From positions 1 through 5,618 of the forward strand of contig JAFYET010000314.1 of NCBI GenBank assembly GCA_017544125.1: a stretch of 5,618 nucleotides of DNA. The letters run 5' to 3'. A program made the translations under genes and the position numbers. The notes beneath the pieces are model-generated. The model searched no databases. It was not told the origin of the DNA and saw nothing but the letters and a program-made list of their open reading frames with translations. Within the stretch, counting starts at the first letter, position 1. Each line of letters opens with the position of its first letter. Below are positions 1-5,618 of this stretch, one piece after another. The stretch comes from Ruminococcus sp. Its GTDB lineage: Bacteria; Bacillota; Clostridia; Oscillospirales; Ruminococcaceae.

Positions 1-65
1 CAGTATTTCTTTACTGTATTGCGTGATACACCAAGTATCTTCGCTACATTACGTTGACTATAGTC
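1..65 (-). mobile_element. Fragment of IS21/IstA-like transposase helix-turn-helix
   Basis: Read on the minus strand from base 62 down to base 3, the sequence encodes YSQRNVAKILGVSRNTVKKY with no stop. This matches the pattern of the N-terminal helix-turn-helix of IS21-family IstA transposases (S-x-R-x-[IV]-A-x-x-L-G-[VI]-S-R-N-T-V-x-K-Y), which binds the element's ends. The reading runs off the left edge of the window. Toward the right it meets a TGA at 78-80, and no start codon lies between. In IstA this helix-turn-helix normally follows about 15-25 residues plus the element's terminus, and there is no room for these before CotH homology starts near base 68. The fragment is therefore truncated at its 5' end. 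G+C is about 36% over bases 1-70, below the adjoining gene. The exact family is inferred from this motif alone; another transposase or recombinase with a similar helix-turn-helix is possible. Confidence 0.7.
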
Positions 66-1603
66 ATCTTGACTACATCAGGGGCAGGGGCAACTCGACC
101 TGGCAGGCAGACAAAAAGCCCTACAAGCTAAAGCTCGACAAGGGGGCAAATCTCCTCGGCATGGGCAAAAACAAGCACTGGGTGCTGCTTGCAAACAGAA
201 TGGATAACAGCCAGCTTAGAAACAGGCTCATAAGCTACATGGGCAACAAAATGGGGCTTGCATATACGCCGAAGATGCTGCCTGTTGATGTTGTAATAAA
301 CGGCGAATACTACGGCAGCTACCTGCTGGCTCAGCAGATAAGGATAGACGACAGCCGTGTGGACATAGAGGAGCTTTCAAAGGACGATAACGAAGAGCCT
401 GCTGTAACAGGCGGCTATCTGTTCACGCTCAAAGGCGACCATGATGAAGACGGCGAGGACAACAGCTTTGTAACTGAAAACGGTATGAAGTTCATCTTTG
501 ATGACCCTGCGTTTGATTTCTCAGACCCGTCAGAGTCGGGCACAAAGGAGCAGAAGGAGTACATCACAAGCTATCTCCAGAAGGTAGAGAATGCTATCAT
601 GGGCGAGAACTTCTGCGATGAGAACGGCGTTTCATACACAGAGTATATGGACATTCAGTCAACAGCCGATTACTGGTGGATACAGGTCATTACAGACAAC
701 TTTGATGCCTACCGCACATCGAGCACATATCTTTACAAGGACAGAAACGGCAAGCTGTGCTGGGGTCCTCTGTGGGATTATGACCTTTCGCTTGGCAACA
801 GCAGCGGAAACGGCTTGCTCTTTAACGTAGGCGTGGCTATGCCCTGGCTTGACCACCTGAGAGCATACGACCCCGCATATCTTGAGCAGCTAATGACCAG
901 CTGGGAAAAGCTCGACGGCATTATAGACGAAGTAGTTGCCGACGGCGGCGTTATTGACGAGATGGCAGACGAGATAAGGCAGTCATGGCAGGCAGATGCT
1001 GACAAGTGGGGCGAATGGATAGCTTCAATAAAGCCTTTGACCGACCTTGACACCGAGGTGGCTGACCTTAAAACATATCTTAAAAGCCGTCAGGAATGGG
1101 TAAAGGACAACCTTGACAGCATCACAAAGGTATACTGCACCGTCAAGTTTGAGGCTGACGGCGAGGTCTTTCATTCCGAGACGGTAAGGCTTGGCGAAGA
1201 GATCGGGACGCTGCCCGAAGCCCCCGAGAAAGAGGGCTACACCTTCGCAGGCTGGTATGATGCCGAGGGCGAGCTTATCGAGTTCCTTTTCCCTATGGAC
1301 GATATGACGGCAACTGCCAAATACGAGAAAATACAGGACGAAGAGCCCAAGCCCGAGGATACAAAGCCCGCTGACGAAGACAGCAAGCCTGATGATGACA
1401 ATAGCGCTGATGATACCTCAGATACGAAAAAGGATAACACTGACAAAGCCGATGACACATCATCACCGGAAAGCGGCGCTGACAGCGAGCCGAAAGCAGC
1501 AGCTGCCACCTCCAACCCCAAGACAAATGCAGTTCAGGGTCTCGGAGTGCTGACAATAGCAGCAGCGGCAATTATCATCACTGCGAAAAAGAAGCACAGG
1601 TAA
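2..1603 (+). CDS. Surface-anchored CotH kinase family protein, 5' truncated
   Basis: CotH-type atypical protein kinase, probably secreted and wall-anchored. Residues are counted from the GTG at 23, but the frame is open to the left edge and the true start and signal peptide are missing. Genuine homology begins near residue 16, just before RGRGNSTW (20-27). KKPYKL (31-36), LLGMGKNKHWVLLAN (44-58) and LRNRL (65-69) follow, as in the nucleotide-binding lobe of CotH. D225-N-F-D228 and W251-D-Y-D254 fit the catalytic and metal-binding acidic motifs of the family. Residues about 371-436 resemble an InlB/Flg_new (Listeria-Bacteroides) repeat, with GYTFAGWYDAEGE at 405-417. Residues 437-490 form an Asp/Glu/Lys/Ser/Pro-rich linker. 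The C-terminus has a sorting-signal layout: NPKTN (498-502), a hydrophobic stretch (about 503-521) and KKKHR. The substrate is unknown. A terminator follows 49 nt after the stop. The first roughly 20 codons derive from foreign transposase DNA. Confidence 0.88.
   Translation, partial: SISLLYCVIHQVSSLHYVDYSHLDYIRGRGNSTWQADKKPYKLKLDKGANLLGMGKNKHWVLLANRMDNSQLRNRLISYMGNKMGLAYTPKMLPVDVVINGEYYGSYLLAQQIRIDDSRVDIEELSKDDNEEPAVTGGYLFTLKGDHDEDGEDNSFVTENGMKFIFDDPAFDFSDPSESGTKEQKEYITSYLQKVENAIMGENFCDENGVSYTEYMDIQSTADYWWIQVITDNFDAYRTSSTYLYKDRNGKLCWGPLWDYDLSLGNSSGNGLLFNVGVAMPWLDHLRAYDPAYLEQLMTSWEKLDGIIDEVVADGGVIDEMADEIRQSWQADADKWGEWIASIKPLTDLDTEVADLKTYLKSRQEWVKDNLDSITKVYCTVKFEADGEVFHSETVRLGEEIGTLPEAPEKEGYTFAGWYDAEGELIEFLFPMDDMTATAKYEKIQDEEPKPEDTKPADEDSKPDDDNSADDTSDTKKDNTDKADDTSSPESGADSEPKAAAATSNPKTNAVQGLGVLTIAAAAIIITAKKKHR
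1514..1600 (+). other. C-terminal cell-wall sorting signal (NPKTN type) of the CotH protein
   Basis: The last 29 residues of the CotH protein read NPKTN, then an Ala/Ile/Val/Leu-rich segment, then a positive tail KKKHR. This three-part order is that of a sortase substrate. NPKTN fits the NP[QK]T[NGS] pattern of sortase-B-type substrates better than LPXTG. Many clostridial surface proteins instead end in (L/N)PKTG-like motifs, so a class specialised for this organism is also possible. A simple C-terminal membrane anchor is the alternative. No sortase gene is present in the window. Confidence 0.6.
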
Positions 1604-1652
1604 TGCTGCCCGCAAAACAAGCAGAAAGCGAAAATAAACACTATACTATTAT

Positions 1653-1682
1653 AAAGGAGCTGCCTTATGACAGCTCCTTTTT
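1653..1682 (+). terminator. Intrinsic terminator after the CotH gene
   Basis: A perfect 10-bp stem, AAAGGAGCTG (1653-1662) pairing with CAGCTCCTTT (1671-1680), has an 8-nt loop and is followed by T residues, giving CTTTTT at 1677-1682. It lies 49 nt downstream of the CotH stop and upstream of the next promoter, so the CotH gene and the MATE gene are separate transcription units. Confidence 0.85.
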
Positions 1683-1758
1683 GCTATGCGGGCTCGGGCA
1701 GTTTGGGGTATACCGCCATATGATGTTCAAATTTTAATAGCAGGCGCATTATTTCAGA

Positions 1759-1787
1759 TTGACATTACTGCCCCGATGTACTATAAT
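1759..1787 (+). promoter_or_regulatory. Consensus sigma-70/sigma-A promoter of the MATE gene
   Basis: TTGACA (1759-1764) and TATAAT (1782-1787) are both perfect consensus hexamers with the optimal 17-nt spacer. Transcription would start near 1793-1795, leaving a leader of only about 25 nt before the ATG at 1820. That is too short for a riboswitch or attenuator downstream of this promoter. No clear operator was identified around it, so it may be strong and largely constitutive. Confidence 0.88.
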
Positions 1788-1806
1788 ATACTCTGGTAAA
1801 CCCATT

Positions 1807-1813
1807 TGGAGGA
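1807..1813 (+). promoter_or_regulatory. Ribosome binding site of the MATE gene
   Basis: TGGAGGA lies 6 nt before the ATG at 1820, a near-consensus Shine-Dalgarno at good spacing. It fixes this ATG as the start and agrees with the promoter just upstream. Confidence 0.85.
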
Positions 1814-1819
1814 AGATAA

Positions 1820-3160
1820 ATGTCAAAAAGCAGGATAATGACGCAGGGCAGCGAGACGGGGTGCATAGTCAGCTTCACGCTGCCGCTGCTTGCCGGGAAC
1901 CTTTTACAGCAGACCTACAATGTCACCGACACGATGATAGTCGGCAAATACTTAGGCGATGATTCGCTGGCGGCTGTGGGGGCTACGGGGTCGATAACAT
2001 ATCTTTTCTACACACTTTGCATAGGCTTGTCTATCGGAGCAGGGGTGCTGATATCGCAGTATTTCGGCTCGGGGCGGCTTGAAAGAGTAAGAGCGGCGGT
2101 GGTGAATTCGGCGGTGATCACGCTTATATTTGCACTTGTTGCCACGCTGCCGGCGGTGACGCTTGCAAAGCCTATACTCGGCGTTTTAGGCGTGCCGAGC
2201 GAGCTGCTCTCACGCTCGGTGACTTATATGCGAATAGCCTGCGCAGGAACTGTCTGCGTTGCGGCATACAACTGGATAAACTCGGTAATGCGGGCGCTGG
2301 GCGATTCAAAAACGCCGCTGATATTCCTTGCGGTGTCTACTGTGCTCAACGTCTGCCTTGACCTGCTGTTTGTGATAGTATTCAAAGCGGGTGTGGGCGG
2401 TGCAGCACTTGCAACGGTGCTCTCACAGGGCGTTTCGGCGGTAAGCTGCATCATCTGCTGCTTTAAGACAAACCCCGACATACGCCCAAAGCGTGATGAG
2501 CTTCACACAGACCCTGCGCTAATGAAAAAATGCGTGATAACAGGTCTGCCCATAGCGGCGCAGAACGGGCTTGTGTCTGTATCAATGGTGGCTCTGCAAA
2601 GCGTGACAAACGGCTTCAGTGAAACGGTAATGGCGGCATACACCGCATCAATGCGCATAGAGCAGCTGGTGCAGCAGCCGTTTATAAGCCTTGGGGCGGC
2701 GGTCACGGCATTCACAGGGCAGAACATCGGTGCAGGCAAGGAGGAACGTGCGGTCAATGGGTTAAAAGCCTCGCTTAAAATATCCTCGGTATTTGCGCTT
2801 GTGATGTTCGGGCTGTTTACGCTGTTCGGCAAAAGCATCATGGGCATATTCGTAAGCGGCGAAGAGACTATTAGGATTGGCGCACTTGCCCTAATCCTGA
2901 CAGGCTGCTGCTATGTGCCGCTTGGCTCTATCCACACCACGAGGGGATTTTTAAACGGCACGGGCGACACGGGCTATGCACTGGTCAACGGGCTTACCGA
3001 GGTCATTTGCAGGATAGGCTTTTCGCTGATACTCACCCGCATACCCTTTATCGGCTGGAAAGGCATATGGATAACCACCTCAATTACCTGGATAGCCACC
3101 GGTGCTGTTGGGCTGCTGAGATACAAAGGCGGCAAGTGGCGGCTCAAAGCGATAGAATAG
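1820..3160 (+). CDS. MATE family efflux transporter
   Basis: Integral membrane antiporter of the multidrug and toxic compound extrusion family. It is expected to use a Na+ or H+ gradient to export cationic drugs, toxins or metabolites. At 446 aa it has the usual length of the family and about 12 hydrophobic segments in two six-helix halves. The first half carries the family's N-terminal signature region QQTYNVTDTMIVGKYLG (30-46) and then IGAGVLISQYFG (72-83). The internal duplication shows as RALGDSKTP (158-166) in the first half and RGFLNGTGDTGYALVNG (375-391) in the second. GAAVTAFTGQNIGAGK (292-307) opens the second-half loop region. The start is supported by TGGAGGA 6 nt upstream and a consensus promoter. 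It is a single-gene unit ending 8 nt before a bidirectional terminator. The substrate cannot be read from sequence; a DinF/NorM-like annotation is reasonable but a specific symbol is not justified. Confidence 0.93.
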   Translation: MSKSRIMTQGSETGCIVSFTLPLLAGNLLQQTYNVTDTMIVGKYLGDDSLAAVGATGSITYLFYTLCIGLSIGAGVLISQYFGSGRLERVRAAVVNSAVITLIFALVATLPAVTLAKPILGVLGVPSELLSRSVTYMRIACAGTVCVAAYNWINSVMRALGDSKTPLIFLAVSTVLNVCLDLLFVIVFKAGVGGAALATVLSQGVSAVSCIICCFKTNPDIRPKRDELHTDPALMKKCVITGLPIAAQNGLVSVSMVALQSVTNGFSETVMAAYTASMRIEQLVQQPFISLGAAVTAFTGQNIGAGKEERAVNGLKASLKISSVFALVMFGLFTLFGKSIMGIFVSGEETIRIGALALILTGCCYVPLGSIHTTRGFLNGTGDTGYALVNGLTEVICRIGFSLILTRIPFIGWKGIWITTSITWIATGAVGLLRYKGGKWRLKAIE

Positions 3161-3168
3161 GATATAAC

Positions 3169-3209
3169 AGCAAAAGCGCCCAAGGGTAAGTCTTCGGGCG
3201 CTTTTTGCT
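3169..3209. terminator. Bidirectional terminator between convergent genes
   Basis: AAAAGCGCCC (3172-3181) pairs with GGGCGCTTTT (3196-3205). The arm extends outward through AGC/GCT at 3169-3171 and 3207-3209 if one T is bulged, and inward through AAG/CTT (3182-3184 with 3192-3194). The T-run at 3202-3206 serves the plus-strand MATE gene. The A-run at 3172-3175 gives a U-run on the minus strand. It sits in the 60-bp gap between the MATE stop (3160) and the stop of the minus-strand operon (3221), so it probably ends transcription from both sides. Confidence 0.85.
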
Positions 3210-3220
3210 TATTTATTCAG

Positions 3221-3631
3221 TTATGCCTTTGCCCCTTCCCGGCTGCCCCTGTCTGCAAGGTGAGCAATGGTAGCTGCTATGAACGTCACCCCCGTGAGGA
3301 TAACATAGCCTATCAGAAGCCTGTTTGTCGAGCCGTAAATGGCGACCACGCCTGCTGCCGCAAGCCCCACCGATGCGGTAGCAGCGCAGGCGGTGAAGAG
3401 GTTTCTTGCAGCCCTGCGGGGCGGGCGCTTTGCAAAGCCGCCCCACCACACAAAAGCAAGTGACATGAGCATCAGCGGTGCGAATGCGTATATCATATAA
3501 TAAGAATAAACGCTATGGGAATAAAGCTCATACACACCGCCGAAAAGTGCGGTGAATGCCGCCCCTGCACCTGTGCCTATCGCATGGCGCAGGCATGAGC
3601 GCTTATCAGTAACCGAGGTAAACAATATCAC
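3221..3631 (-). CDS. Uncharacterised small 4-TM membrane protein, last gene of the operon
   Basis: A 136-aa protein I cannot assign to a named family. Four hydrophobic segments are visible at about 16-34, 44-64, 78-99 and 105-125. Between the second and third is a very basic loop (KRPPRRAAR, 68-76), presumably cytoplasmic, and the tail is short and charged (DRGSREGAKA). The segment YELYSHSVYSYYMIYAF (34-50), at the end of helix 1 and start of helix 2, is rich in Tyr, Ser and His and looks like a conserved motif rather than generic hydrophobic filler. The GTG start at 3631 overlaps the end of the phosphodiester glycosidase gene by 26 nt and has AAAGGA 6 nt upstream, so translation is probably coupled. 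By position it is an accessory of the glycan module, perhaps a membrane partner or scaffold; this is inference only. It has no catalytic signature. Confidence 0.75.
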   Translation of the reverse strand: MILFTSVTDKRSCLRHAIGTGAGAAFTALFGGVYELYSHSVYSYYMIYAFAPLMLMSLAFVWWGGFAKRPPRRAARNLFTACAATASVGLAAAGVVAIYGSTNRLLIGYVILTGVTFIAATIAHLADRGSREGAKA

Positions 3632-4703
3632 TCACCTTCCTTTCTCCGCCGCTGCTGCCTCTGCCGCCGCCTGTGGGGTCATTGATGACCTCGCCATCAA
3701 AATACATTGTCGATGAGCCGCCGCCGTCAAGGTTATAGGCAGTAGTGCAGCCGAGGCTCTTCATAAACTGTGCCAGCTGATAGAGCGAAAGCCCTGCGTT
3801 ATCGCTCGTGCGCCCCTCTGACACCACGAACACGTAATGCAGATCATCTATCTGACCTATGGCGGTGCGGGGGTTGGATGCCATAGCCTGATCGACCTCA
3901 TCGCCCTGTGAAACTGTTATCTCGCCGCTGTCAACAAGCCCGGGGCCGAAGGTGAATGCCTGCCAAACGCCCTTTTCTACCAGTTCATCAGCGTTCGCTT
4001 CATCGGGCGATATTATATCGAAATGCCCGTCAGCGTAGATACAGAGAATCTCGCTGTCGCTATCGGCGGTGGAGCGGTAGGCTACACCGTTTCTTATGAC
4101 GTAGCCCTTTTCTCTTGCACCGTAGTAATCGCCGTTTATGGCAAGAATAGCGTTATTTTCCTCTGCGGTATCGCTGGTCGTCGCCTTGACGTTTTTGCCG
4201 TAGTTGCCCTGCGCAAAGGCGGTCTTTAAATACTGCGCCGAGCTGAGTCTTACATCTGCCACATATATCGTAGTATTGCTTTCATAATACTTATTTACAG
4301 TGACGGCGATGTTTTCATCGCTGTAACTGCCCACCGTACCATTTAACGAAGAAGCTGACGTATCCTTAGTTTCTTCACTGCTCTGAGTGCTATCTGTCTG
4401 CGATGAGGCATCGTTCTCTGATTTTGTGCGTGAGCGCCTGCTTTTTGAGGACTTGCCGCTGCCGCTTTGTGATGAGCTTTCATCGGGCTTTGTCTGCGAG
4501 TCATCTGATGAAGCGGTGCTGTCGGCGGCACTCAGCTTTTTGACCTCGATATCATCAAACATCGAGGTGTTCTGTGCGGTGGCATCTGCCTGCTCAACGC
4601 TTTCAAGCACGAAGGTATCGAGCATAACATACGCCGTGAACGCTGCCACCACCAGCGAATAAACGGCTGCAAAAAGAAACCTCTTACGCTTTCTTTCAGG
4701 CAT
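3606..4703 (-). CDS. Membrane-anchored phosphodiester glycosidase family protein (NAGPA domain)
   Basis: A 365-aa protein with the fold family of the mammalian uncovering enzyme (NAGPA), which cleaves GlcNAc-1-phosphodiesters. A basic N-terminus (PERKRKR) and one hydrophobic segment (about 9-28) form a signal anchor, placing the rest outside. Residues about 58-122 are a Ser/Asp/Lys-rich low-complexity spacer with a basic patch (KSSKSRRSRTK, 84-94). The catalytic domain runs from about 128 to the end. Its hallmarks are AINGDYYG (188-195) with YVIRNGVAYR (201-210), FGPGLV (252-257), NPRTAIGQ (277-284), NLDGGGSSTMYF (324-335) and RKVSDIVYLGY at the C-terminus, so the domain is complete. The ATG at 4703 overlaps the stop of the glycosyltransferase gene by 8 nt (ATGCCTGA) and has GAGAGG 4 nt upstream. 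The natural substrate is unknown; a cell-envelope or capsule sugar-phosphodiester is likely from the neighbours. Confidence 0.92.
   Translation of the reverse strand: MPERKRKRFLFAAVYSLVVAAFTAYVMLDTFVLESVEQADATAQNTSMFDDIEVKKLSAADSTASSDDSQTKPDESSSQSGSGKSSKSRRSRTKSENDASSQTDSTQSSEETKDTSASSLNGTVGSYSDENIAVTVNKYYESNTTIYVADVRLSSAQYLKTAFAQGNYGKNVKATTSDTAEENNAILAINGDYYGAREKGYVIRNGVAYRSTADSDSEILCIYADGHFDIISPDEANADELVEKGVWQAFTFGPGLVDSGEITVSQGDEVDQAMASNPRTAIGQIDDLHYVFVVSEGRTSDNAGLSLYQLAQFMKSLGCTTAYNLDGGGSSTMYFDGEVINDPTGGGRGSSGGERKVSDIVYLGY
3632..3643 (-). promoter_or_regulatory. Ribosome binding site inside the upstream gene, fixing a GTG start
   Basis: On the minus strand, AAAGGAAGGTGA directly precedes the GTG at 3631, giving AAAGGA with a 6-nt spacer or GGAAGG with 3 nt. 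It lies within the last codons of the phosphodiester glycosidase gene. It supports the non-ATG start and the 26-nt overlap over an internal start further downstream. Confidence 0.65.
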
Positions 4704-5618
4704 TTTTCCTCTCTCCCTTCTTTTTGAAGACCACTGTGCGCTGTGCTAAAAAGCTGAACACAAACATCACGCACTCGACAATTATCTTAGCTATAAGCAC
4801 ATTCACGCCGAGCTTTGCGGTAAGCAAAGTCAGCAGGGCGGTATTCATAGCGAGAATAAACGCCGCAAGCGTGAAATACTGCAAAGCGCTTGCCGCAAGG
4901 GGCTTATCAGAATCAAAGACGAATCTGCGGTTAAGGCTGAAATTGAGCGTCGAGCTTATAAGCCTTGCGGTGATATTTGAAAATATCACCGAGCCCGAAA
5001 AGATGCTGAGCAGCAAAAATGCTGTATAATCTGCAAAGAAGCCCGCAAGCGACGAGGCGGAGAATTTGAGTATCTCCTTATATATCTTGAGCGAATCCTT
5101 TATGGGGTCAAAGTGAGATGATGAGTTATCGTCGATATATACGGTCTTTATGGGCACTTCGAGTATGCGTGTCCTGTCACGGGCAAGCTCCATAAGCATA
5201 TTCGTCTCATACTCATACCTGTCGCCCGAGATAGCGAGCAGGCGCTTTGTCAGCCTGTCAGAAAACGCCCGCAGCCCCGTCTGCGTATCTGAAACGCCCA
5301 CGCCCGTTGCAAGGCGGTAGACTACCCTTGTTACAGAGTTGCCGAATTTGCTCTTTAGCGGCACCTTGCCGTCAAACTCACGGCACCCTAAAACGAGAGC
5401 ATCGGGGCATTCGGCGGCTTTGTCACACACACGCAGAGCATCGCTTACCAGGTGCTGCCCGTCAGCATCAAGGGTAACGACCACATAGGGTGTGTTATAA
5501 TGCGCCGAGATATAGGTGAGCCCCGTTCGCAGAGCGACACCCTTGCCGAAGTTTCTCGGGTGGTCGATGACAGTAGCTTTGTGCTTTGCCTTTTCAAAAT
5601 ACTCATCAAAAACATTAC
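4696..5618 (-). CDS. GT2 glycosyltransferase fused to a GtrA-like domain, 5' end outside window
   Basis: The frame is open to the right edge and gives 306 residues, numbered here from the first full codon at 5616. Residues 1-180 are the C-terminal part of a GT-A glycosyltransferase of the dolichyl-phosphate mannose synthase/GtrB type. They show NFGKGVALRTG (22-32), the donor/metal motif LDADGQH (49-55), GCREF (77-81), SDTQTGLRAF (109-118) and GDRYEYETNML (131-141). About 60 N-terminal residues are missing. Residues about 184-296 form a GtrA-like domain with four hydrophobic helices, including the conserved-looking NFSLNRRFVF (225-234) and a closing FLAQRTVVFKKK. The enzyme should load a sugar onto a polyprenyl phosphate on the cytoplasmic face, and GtrA proteins are proposed to flip such lipids. 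A GTG at 5484 (residue 45) would remove the nucleotide-binding half and is not the real start. Its stop overlaps the next gene's start (ATGCCTGA), so it heads the visible operon. Confidence 0.92.
   Translation of the reverse strand, partial: NVFDEYFEKAKHKATVIDHPRNFGKGVALRTGLTYISAHYNTPYVVVTLDADGQHLVSDALRVCDKAAECPDALVLGCREFDGKVPLKSKFGNSVTRVVYRLATGVGVSDTQTGLRAFSDRLTKRLLAISGDRYEYETNMLMELARDRTRILEVPIKTVYIDDNSSSHFDPIKDSLKIYKEILKFSASSLAGFFADYTAFLLLSIFSGSVIFSNITARLISSTLNFSLNRRFVFDSDKPLAASALQYFTLAAFILAMNTALLTLLTAKLGVNVLIAKIIVECVMFVFSFLAQRTVVFKKKGERKNA

Noticed and set aside
1..80. A simple complete insertion sequence end inside the CotH gene
   Set aside because: The transposase start, the element's terminal repeat and a target duplication would need more sequence than is available between the helix-turn-helix and CotH homology.
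1237..1571. Minus-strand open frames with Ser/Leu-rich or basic products opposite the CotH linker
   Set aside because: They are reverse readings of the Asp/Ser/Pro-rich spacer of the CotH gene. They have no convincing ribosome binding site or recognisable domain.
1683..1758. Possible regulatory RNA or operator upstream of the MATE gene, including the 8-bp palindrome GGTATACC at 1707-1714
   Set aside because: The stretch lies upstream of the consensus promoter, so it would not be in the leader. The palindrome is short and single, and no riboswitch-like fold was recognised.
4387..5029. Plus-strand open frames opposite the glycosidase and glycosyltransferase genes
   Set aside because: They lie wholly antisense to genes with clear family motifs, and their products show only composition mirrored from those genes.
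1..5618. CRISPR array, tRNA or rRNA genes, phage or defence system
   Set aside because: No spaced direct repeats, no tRNA-like or rRNA-like sequence and no recognisable defence or phage protein was seen. Nearly all of the window is occupied by the five genes described.

Overview
The window looks like a stretch of chromosome from a gut- or rumen-type Firmicute, probably Oscillospirales / Ruminococcus-like. The hints are roughly balanced base composition, frequent ATA (Ile) and AGG/AGA (Arg) codons, a CotH-kinase surface protein with a Gram-positive type C-terminal anchor, and a perfect sigma-A type promoter. This placement is inference; no rRNA or marker gene is present. Genes run off both ends, so the window may be a complete metagenomic contig.

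Layout. (1) Bases 1 to about 66: on the minus strand, the remains of a transposase helix-turn-helix (YSQRNVAKILGVSRNTVKKY, IS21/IstA-like), AT-richer than what follows. It butts directly onto (2) a 5'-truncated plus-strand gene for a CotH-type protein kinase, followed by an InlB/Flg_new-type repeat, an acidic linker and a sortase-like anchor (NPKTN, hydrophobic stretch, KKKHR). A clean intrinsic terminator follows. (3) A consensus promoter (TTGACA-N17-TATAAT) drives a complete 12-TM MATE-family exporter. (4) A bidirectional terminator separates it from a convergent minus-strand operon. (5) The operon reads, in transcription order: a GT2 glycosyltransferase fused to a GtrA-like membrane domain (5' end outside the window), a membrane-anchored phosphodiester glycosidase (NAGPA family) and a small uncharacterised 4-TM protein. 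Neighbouring genes overlap by 8 and 26 nt.

How the genes may work together. The minus-strand operon reads as a cell-envelope glycan module. The GT2 domain would load a sugar onto a polyprenyl phosphate on the cytoplasmic face, the fused GtrA domain could help move it across the membrane, and the anchored phosphodiester glycosidase would act on a sugar-phosphodiester outside. The small membrane protein is co-translated but has no assigned role. The CotH protein is probably displayed on the surface, and the MATE protein exports cations, drugs or metabolites. No functional link between the two plus-strand genes and the operon is visible.

Two naive gene starts are artefacts of open edges. The GTG at 23 of the CotH gene lies in foreign transposase-derived sequence. 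The GTG at 5484 of the glycosyltransferase would cut away the fold just before its LDADGQH motif. The most unusual feature is the transposase/CotH junction at the left end, which is either a deletion next to an insertion sequence or an assembly chimera.
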